Below the pieces are notes generated by a model that worked only from the letters and a program-made list of their open reading frames with translations, did not search any database and had not been told where the DNA came from. Position numbers and translations under genes: made by a program. From an uncultured Opitutales bacterium (GTDB taxonomy: Bacteria > Verrucomicrobiota > Verrucomicrobiia > Opitutales > UBA2995): a stretch of DNA of 42,050 nt. The stretch spans positions 1 to 42,050 of the forward strand of contig CALJGU010000177.1 in assembly GCA_938075565.1 (NCBI GenBank), given 5' to 3'. Within the stretch, counting starts at the first letter, position 1, and every line of letters begins with the position of its first letter. Shown piece by piece: positions 36,820 through 42,050 of the stretch.

Positions 36820-37776
36820 TTAATTCAGACCTTCTTCAGGCTCATCAAGAACCTCAATCTCTCCAATTTTGACGCGAGAATCATCGGAAACGCGCTTCAT
36901 AACTAATGCCTTTTGATTGGTACCGAAATAGTCGCCCGCAATCTGATTCATACTCTGAATGGCTTCGTCAAAGGGTTGTCCGGTAGAGCGAATATTGTAG
37001 CGCGTTCGCCAAAGTAGGACTTTCTCCCCTTTTCGGAGCTTTTGAAAGTCGTAGACATTGAGGACCACAAAATACCGTTCCTGATTGATTAGGGTATTGA
37101 GCTCCCACTGCTGCCTTGGAGACCCATGAAAATCAAATGCCTGCTCCATCCCCAGCAACTGCGCTTTCTTGAACGAGGCAGCGTTGTGAGCCTCCTCAAC
37201 GGACAGGCTGGCGTTGTAGTTAAATTCGACGCCGGGATCGACGGTGTTCGGGACATCGAAGACAGGTCCCGTGTCGTTGGGCTCATCAAAGAGCTCGTTG
37301 GAGTGGTTTCCGTCCAATCGATCTACATCGGTGGTATCTTCCCAGACATAACCCGTATTTCCAAATGGATCATTCATTTCCTCGATCGAGTTATAGCCCA
37401 TACTCTCGACCAGCGAATCGGGACGGCCACCGGTGACCCCGTAGTGGACTACAATCAGCAAATCGCTTTGATCTTCATCACCTTCACTTTCGGGGAAGAA
37501 TTGCTGATATTTCAGGTTTTCCGCCAAGTCTTCGACCAGCTCCTCAAAGCTCACATCACTCATGCTGGGATCGGATATGCCTCCCCCATAATATTTACCT
37601 TTCATGAAGAGATAGGTTTGCACCTTCTCTTCCGGAATTCGGGCACGCTCGGTTAGATACTCACCCAGCGCTTCAGCATTAACGACTACCTGATTGGCGC
37701 CCATCAAAGGACTGGCAACATTTGCCAATAGTAAGGTACCCGTGCCCAATAGTTTCAAACGGTAAAGTAACTTCAT
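36820..37776 (-). CDS. Secreted protein of unrecognised family (paralogue B)
   Basis: 318 aa from the ATG at 37776 with a signal peptide (LLGTGTLLLANVASPLMGA). Upstream in-frame sequence to 37830 is open but is not needed. It is aligned with paralogue A over nearly its whole length: GGGISDPSMSDVSFEEL, DLLIVVHYGVTGGRPDSL, EFNYNASLSVEEAHN, QLLGMEQAFDFHG, YFVVLNVYDFQKLRKGEK, LLWRTRYNIRSTGQPF, VKIGEIEVLDEPEEG. It has an extra Asp/Asn-rich segment of about 30 residues (GNTGYVWEDTTDVDRLDG) before the LEFNYNAS region. No family is known to me. The tandem arrangement indicates a local duplication; 187 bases separate the two. Confidence 0.75.
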   Translation of the reverse strand: MKLLYRLKLLGTGTLLLANVASPLMGANQVVVNAEALGEYLTERARIPEEKVQTYLFMKGKYYGGGISDPSMSDVSFEELVEDLAENLKYQQFFPESEGDEDQSDLLIVVHYGVTGGRPDSLVESMGYNSIEEMNDPFGNTGYVWEDTTDVDRLDGNHSNELFDEPNDTGPVFDVPNTVDPGVEFNYNASLSVEEAHNAASFKKAQLLGMEQAFDFHGSPRQQWELNTLINQERYFVVLNVYDFQKLRKGEKVLLWRTRYNIRSTGQPFDEAIQSMNQIAGDYFGTNQKALVMKRVSDDSRVKIGEIEVLDEPEEGLN

Positions 37777-37918
37777 TGGTAGATCTTTAGAAAACAGACT
37801 AATTGCCTTTGGCGGATAAACAAGCTTCATCGATATTGCACTTTAGGAACAAGAAAAGTAACTCGGCCATTTATTCCAATCCTGTTGGGGAAGAATCAAA
37901 TCAGGAAATTAGTATCGC

Positions 37919-39463
37919 CTAAGCAGAGCCGAGAATATCATAGAGCTCGACTTGAGCTTCAGGAGAAACATCCCCTGCTCGTTGAGCCGCTCGATCAAAG
38001 GTCTCTTTCAAGGTGTCTTTGATCACTGCCGTATTTGCTTCCTGTCGGAGTTGTAATTCGACCAGGGAATCGACATAGCTAAACATCCCTTTAATAAACT
38101 CAGAAAATTCAGTGTTTTTTTCAGCCTCTTGCCTGGCCAGCTCCTCGGCACGAAACGATTGAACCGCAAGAAAAGTTATAGTGAGAGAACCAATTAAAAG
38201 ACTCGCAACCAAAGCGGCAGAAACGGTTACCGCCACTTTATTTCTAGCAACAAACTTTCGCCAACGATAGATCTGACTAGGGGGACTCGCCATCACGGGT
38301 TCATTATTAAGATAGCGCTCAATATCCAACGCCAACGCATTGACCGTTCCATAGCGACGAGACCTGCTTTTCTCCAGGCACTTCATAATGATCCAGTCCA
38401 GATCTCCTTTCAGTACACGAGGAAGTTTTTCTGCTTCCATCCCATGCTTGGAAGCAATGACTGTTCGATCTACCTCAGACAAAGAAGTTAGGTGAGCGGA
38501 TGGCATGGGCGGTTCTGTCTGACAGATTTTCCGTCGCATATTTTCCATTCCCTCTGCGGTAAGCTCTTTGGGATCAAATGGTGGTCTACCCACAATTATT
38601 TCATACAACAGAACTCCTAGGCTGTAGATATCACTGCGCGTATCCACATCAACACTACTCATGTCCACTTGCTCAGGACTCGTGTAAGCCGGAGTACCGA
38701 CAAAGGACTGAATTCTAGTAAAAAACGTTTTCGCCGACAAGCGATAGTCTGTGGCTTTGGCTACACCGAAATCGATTACCTTCGGCACGGCTTCCCCGTG
38801 ACTCATGGTTACCAAAATATTCGAAGGCTTTAAATCCCGATGAATAATCCCCTTCTGGTGAGCATGGTGGACGGCCTGGCAAACCTTAATAAACAGTTGA
38901 AGCCGTTCTCGGATATCCAGCTGTTCGCGATCGCAGTAGTCAGTGATACAGATGCCTTTCACTAATTCCATCACAAAGTAAGGTCGGCCTTTGTCAGTTG
39001 CACCCCCGTCAAACACATGGGCTATATTCGGATGATCCATCATGGCCAGAGCCTGCCTCTCCGACTCAAACCGTGCTACAAACTCCCGGGTGTCCATTCC
39101 TAGCTTTAAAATCTTCAACGCAACCCGACGCTTAATCGAATCAGTCTGCTCAGCCATCCAGACAACTCCCCAGCCTCCTTCACCCAATCGGTCCAGCAAC
39201 CGATAGCGTCCGATGTAATCCCCATGCATCTCGTCCATGGGAAGCGCATCCCTCAGAGCCCCAGCAAGCTCAAATGAATCACTCATATCAGCATCTTCGA
39301 GAAACCCCGTTGAGCTATGATGCGCCGTAATCAATGCTTGGACACGGCGCTTTAATTCCGCGTCATCACCACATTGCTTATCCAAATAGGCGTCTCTATC
39401 GCTGGTTGGCAGATCCAGCGCTTCAGAAAACAGCTGCTCTACTCTGTCTTTGGAGCTACTCAC
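37919..39463 (-). CDS. Membrane-anchored Ser/Thr protein kinase
   Basis: 514 aa with a GTG start. The kinase domain (about 85-385) has the glycine loop GEGGWGVVW (94-102), Lys117, HRDLKPSN (208-215), DFGVAKA (231-237) and GTPAYTSPEQ, so it is catalytically complete. A membrane helix near 415-437 follows (VAVTVSAALVASLLIGSLTI). Most kinases of this family in the PVC group continue after the helix with a TPR array, beginning with the segment corresponding to VIKDTLKETFDRAAQRAG and LYDILGS. Here the protein ends at LYDILGSA, just where the TPR array normally starts. The gene is 52 bases downstream of the ECF sigma gene, an arrangement typical of the group. Confidence 0.88.
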   Translation of the reverse strand: MSSSKDRVEQLFSEALDLPTSDRDAYLDKQCGDDAELKRRVQALITAHHSSTGFLEDADMSDSFELAGALRDALPMDEMHGDYIGRYRLLDRLGEGGWGVVWMAEQTDSIKRRVALKILKLGMDTREFVARFESERQALAMMDHPNIAHVFDGGATDKGRPYFVMELVKGICITDYCDREQLDIRERLQLFIKVCQAVHHAHQKGIIHRDLKPSNILVTMSHGEAVPKVIDFGVAKATDYRLSAKTFFTRIQSFVGTPAYTSPEQVDMSSVDVDTRSDIYSLGVLLYEIIVGRPPFDPKELTAEGMENMRRKICQTEPPMPSAHLTSLSEVDRTVIASKHGMEAEKLPRVLKGDLDWIIMKCLEKSRSRRYGTVNALALDIERYLNNEPVMASPPSQIYRWRKFVARNKVAVTVSAALVASLLIGSLTITFLAVQSFRAEELARQEAEKNTEFSEFIKGMFSYVDSLVELQLRQEANTAVIKDTLKETFDRAAQRAGDVSPEAQVELYDILGSA

Positions 39464-39515
39464 ATCAGATTAGGTTCACTTAATCTCCTAATGCGTCTAA
39501 ATGGGCTTTGTTGGA

Positions 39516-40079
39516 TCACTCTTTCTTCATCTCTTCGAAGAGCCATGACCTCGCATAGGCCCACCAACGTTTTACAGTGGGCGTGGAAATACCAAGTGTG
39601 TCCGCTGATTCTTCAATAGTCATGCCGACAAAATAGCGGAGCTTAACCAATTCTGCTTTCTGGGGATCTTCAGTGGCCAACTTGTCCAGAGCTTCATTAA
39701 GATCAATGACATGCTCATCATTGTTCATCGATTCAGGTAATCCCACCAAATCATCAAATTCTGCCCGCTGTTGGTCACCGCCATGCCGAATCGCCTGCCG
39801 GCGCCGCGCCCGCTCAATCAGAATACGCCGCATTGCTTCTGCTGCTGCTGAGAAAAAATGCGCACGATTTGCCCATACTGGCTGAATTTCACCGCCCAAG
39901 CGGATCCAAGCCTCGTGGACCAGCGCAGTTGGCTGGAGGGTTTGATCCACACGCTCCCTAGACATTTTAGAGTATGCGACTCTTCTCAACTCATCGTAAA
40001 CCTTCGCCAAGAGGCTTTCGGCATTAGGTTGGCCATGAATTGAGAAGGTGGAATTGTGGGGAGACGAGTGTTCAGGCAC
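39516..40079 (-). CDS. ECF-type RNA polymerase sigma factor (TIGR02999-like)
   Basis: 187 aa with a GTG start. Sigma region 2 (about 20-90) contains LLAKVYDELRRVAYSKMS, PTALVHEAWIRL, RAHFFSAAAEAMRRILIERAR. Sigma region 4 (about 135-185) contains LVKLRYFVGMTIEESADTLG and the helix-turn-helix ending LGISTPTVKRWWAYARSWL. The pattern EAWIRL... FFSAAAEAMRRILIERAR is that of the TIGR02999 subfamily found next to Ser/Thr kinases in planctomycetes and verrucomicrobia. There is no anti-sigma gene; control is thought to come through the adjacent kinase. The spacing and same strand with the kinase indicate a two-gene operon. Confidence 0.92.
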   Translation of the reverse strand: MPEHSSPHNSTFSIHGQPNAESLLAKVYDELRRVAYSKMSRERVDQTLQPTALVHEAWIRLGGEIQPVWANRAHFFSAAAEAMRRILIERARRRQAIRHGGDQQRAEFDDLVGLPESMNNDEHVIDLNEALDKLATEDPQKAELVKLRYFVGMTIEESADTLGISTPTVKRWWAYARSWLFEEMKKE

Positions 40080-40238
40080 GGATTTACGCTAGGAAACGTT
40101 AATCATTTTTCAATTTTTAAAGACAGAAGGGTTCAATCAACGAGTTTTACACATTGATGACATTTGAATGATAGAAAGGAGCTCTTTTCGGCCTTATGAG
40201 AAAAAACACGTGACAGATGGCGAGTTTTTACTACCGAT

Positions 40239-41207
40239 ATGATAAGTAAATCCCTTACATTCTTGAAATACTTAACAATTATTCTCTTCTGCTGTTGCAG
40301 CATATCATTAAACGCCCAGCTCTTAATTGTGCCCAAAGCCAAGGAACCTGTTCAAGTGGATGGCCAAATCAGTGGAGGCGAATGGGAGGATGCGATCACT
40401 AATTCAATGATCTCTAATTTGGTCAATGGAACGGTGGACGGCGTAGAAGACTTGTCTGCCTCAGTTTCATTCAAGTGGGACGAAGATAATCTATATTTTC
40501 TTTTTCAAATCACCGATGACTCGAGATCCCTGGACTCAACCGATGGGGATCCTTTTGTCTTAAATACCTTTGATGACGACTCGATCGAAATCTACCTCGA
40601 CATCAATAATACCAAGACAGGTGGTCTCGATAGGTCTTCCAAACGCTATCAATACCGTTTTATCCCCCAAAATGATGGAGAAATAGAAAGTTTCCCTGCC
40701 CTGCTACCCACTCAAGGTTTTCAGTTAGCTACCCTTGGCGACGAAGCCTATGTTCTTGAAATTTCCATGCCCTGGGAAACGCTCAATCTTGATAACCCAG
40801 AAGAAGGCCAAGTTATAGGCTTCGACGTTGCTCTTAATGACGATGACGATGGAGATGGTCGAGATGGCCAACTGCTCTGGTACGCTACAGGAGCAGATGA
40901 CTGGAGTGACCCAGCAACTTGGGGAAGTATTTTATTAACTGCCCCAATTGATGAAATCGACAATCCAACCATTGAGGATTTACCATCAATGCAAATCCTT
41001 GAAGTAGGTGAACAAACCTGGATTGGTTGGAACGAGATTGAGGAATTCACATATCAACTTCGTAAGTCCAACAATTTGAATATCTGGCAGAACGATGGAC
41101 GTGAGTTACTTACTACAGGGAATTTCCGCTACTTCATCGTAGGATCAGCTGATTTAGCTCAGGATTCTTTTTTCCAGCTGTTGGTTACAGCACCTGACCC
41201 AGAGTGA
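40239..41207 (+). CDS. Secreted protein with CBM9-like sugar-binding domain
   Basis: 322 aa with a signal peptide (ending SISLNAQ). Residues about 28-225 form a carbohydrate-binding family 9-like domain: VPKAKEPVQVDGQISGGEWED, FKWDEDNLYFLFQITDDS, DDDSIEIYLDINNTKTGG, YVLEISMPWETLNL, GFDVALNDDDDGD. The C-terminal part ends with a short module (FTYQLRKSNNLNIW, FFQLLVTAP) like that in the S1 protease, which is frequent in secreted proteins of the group. It binds a glycan or glycan fragment, perhaps as part of a degradation system; no enzyme domain is present. It diverges from the ECF gene across 159 bases. Confidence 0.85.
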   Translation: MISKSLTFLKYLTIILFCCCSISLNAQLLIVPKAKEPVQVDGQISGGEWEDAITNSMISNLVNGTVDGVEDLSASVSFKWDEDNLYFLFQITDDSRSLDSTDGDPFVLNTFDDDSIEIYLDINNTKTGGLDRSSKRYQYRFIPQNDGEIESFPALLPTQGFQLATLGDEAYVLEISMPWETLNLDNPEEGQVIGFDVALNDDDDGDGRDGQLLWYATGADDWSDPATWGSILLTAPIDEIDNPTIEDLPSMQILEVGEQTWIGWNEIEEFTYQLRKSNNLNIWQNDGRELLTTGNFRYFIVGSADLAQDSFFQLLVTAPDPE

Positions 41208-41254
41208 ACTTTTAAAAAGTTCAGTTTGACGAAGTTTCCGGTCGTCAAACTTCC

Positions 41255-41277
41255 AAAGGAATATCTAGTATTCCTTT
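41255..41277 (+). terminator. Possible weak hairpin terminator after the CBM9-like gene
   Basis: AAAGGAATA/TATTCCTTT stem with loop TCTAG, about 48 bases after the stop at 41207. A further hairpin, GAAGTTT/AAACTTC at 41231-41253, precedes it. The stem is AT-rich and the 3' T run is short, so this is a weak candidate only. Confidence 0.35.
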
Positions 41278-41484
41278 AATGAGGTTACCCCTATCAAAGC
41301 TCTATCCCCCTCTTTTGCTAACTGCACCTTGCAGACAGTTAAATAGAATTCGGGAACCAAGAGATTAATTAGATCGAGAAATCGATTATTCTACCTATCC
41401 ATTAGGTAAAACCTTCTCTGTCATTCATATGACGAGCCTCAACTACCGCTCAGATATATCAACTGGAAACATCATTCTTCTAAA

Positions 41485-42050
41485 ATGCCCATGAAAGGTC
41501 TTTTTGTATTCTTAATCCTACCCTCCCTCCTTTTTGCTAACACGGATACTACCCCGGTAAAAGGAATACACACAGCCAACCCGGGGATTCACGCTCTCAC
41601 CAATGCAACCGTGGTCATACGACCTGGTTTGCAAATAGAAGATGCTACCGTAGTCATCCGGGACGGGCTCATTGAAGAGGTTGGAGATACCGTTGAAGTT
41701 CCCGACGATGCACGCATCTGGGATATGACGGGACGAATCGTCTACCCCGGATTTATTGACGCCTACTCCCAATACGGCATGCCCGAAGGATTGAAGACTT
41801 TTCGCTCAGGAGGAGGAAATGGTGAAGGACCCCCTAGAAGAATGTCTCCCGCTCCCGGCACCACAGGAGCCCCCTTTTGGAATCCATTAGTAACTCCAGA
41901 AAGAGATGCCTTCGACGTATTCAAACCTAACAGCAAAGCGGCAGAGACTCTGAATGATGCTGGTGTTACCACAGTCGCCACATACCCAGGCCGAGGCATA
42001 TTTCGTGGCCAAGGATTACTGATTCATGCGAACGGCAAGTCAGTCAAGGA
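41485..42050 (+). CDS. Secreted amidohydrolase-like protein, N-terminal part (runs off window)
   Basis: The frame is open from ATG 41485 (or ATG 41491) to the window edge, about 188 codons, with a signal peptide (MKGLFVFLILPSLLFA). The sequence has the amidohydrolase/imidazolonepropionase-like N-terminal beta-sandwich: NATVVIRPGLQIEDATVVIR, DGLIEEVGDTVEVPDDARI, IVYPGFIDAYSQYG. At the place where metal-dependent amidohydrolases read PGFIDxHxH, this protein reads PGFIDAYSQYG, so the first two metal-binding histidines are missing. Some secreted members of the family in Bacteroidota and Verrucomicrobiota are like this. The C-terminal part with the other metal ligands is not in the window. Confidence 0.8.
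   Translation, partial: MPMKGLFVFLILPSLLFANTDTTPVKGIHTANPGIHALTNATVVIRPGLQIEDATVVIRDGLIEEVGDTVEVPDDARIWDMTGRIVYPGFIDAYSQYGMPEGLKTFRSGGGNGEGPPRRMSPAPGTTGAPFWNPLVTPERDAFDVFKPNSKAAETLNDAGVTTVATYPGRGIFRGQGLLIHANGKSVK

Noticed and set aside
1-42050. CRISPR array, rRNA, tRNA or phage genes
   Set aside because: No regularly spaced identical repeats with spacers, no tRNA cloverleaf I could recognise, no rRNA words and no phage structural or integrase genes were seen.

Overview
The window looks like a chromosomal segment of a heterotrophic, probably aquatic or marine, member of the Verrucomicrobiota (possibly Opitutae-like) or a close PVC-superphylum relative. This is inferred from gene content. It carries a secreted DUF1592/cytochrome plus DUF1552 pair, an ECF sigma factor next to a Ser/Thr kinase of the type common in that superphylum, many secreted hydrolases, a type I sulfatase, SMP-30/gluconolactonase-like proteins and a Gfo/Idh/MocA oxidoreductase with an export signal. 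No rRNA, tRNA, CRISPR array, phage gene or transposase is visible. Hardly any start codon has a recognisable Shine-Dalgarno sequence upstream.

Layout. 0-4.4 kb: an imperfect inverted repeat, then a secreted esterase/SMP-30 fusion divergent from a secreted trypsin-like protease. 4.4-7.8 kb (minus): a ProA-like dehydrogenase and a PAS-PAS-SpoIIE phosphatase. 8.1-9.6 kb (plus): a Gfo/Idh/MocA oxidoreductase with a strong terminator. 10.0-14.2 kb (minus): a tight run of SMP-30 protein, beta-hydroxyacid dehydrogenase, CreB-like regulator and CreC-like sensor kinase. 14.2-14.66 kb: a perfect palindromic repeat and a separate 270-bp element bounded by 13-bp inverted repeats. 14.67-18.1 kb (plus): small membrane protein, esterase, antibiotic-biosynthesis-monooxygenase-like protein, serine hydrolase and a DUF6090-like membrane protein. 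18.3-25.6 kb (minus): an M14 carboxypeptidase, a 5'-truncated sodium:solute symporter and an M1 aminopeptidase, separated by spacers full of dispersed repeats. 25.9-29.8 kb (minus): the DUF1552/DUF1592 pair.

30.0-34.7 kb (plus): sulfotransferase-like protein, copper amine oxidase and sulfatase. 34.9-35.7 kb: a secreted protein gene broken by a single in-frame TAA just after its signal peptide. 35.8-37.8 kb (minus): two tandem paralogous secreted proteins of no family I recognise. 37.9-40.1 kb (minus): Ser/Thr kinase and ECF sigma factor. 40.2-42.05 kb (plus): a secreted CBM9-like protein and the beginning of a secreted amidohydrolase-like protein that runs off the window.

Overall this is a scavenging and signalling region: exported peptidases (S1, M14, M1), esterases, a sulfatase and an amine oxidase, with two signalling modules (CreBC; ECF plus kinase) and one phosphatase regulator. 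The most unusual points are the in-frame stop at 35043, the unrecognised tandem family at 35.8-37.8 kb, the symporter cut off exactly at a repeat, the repeat-dense spacers, and the near absence of Shine-Dalgarno sequences.
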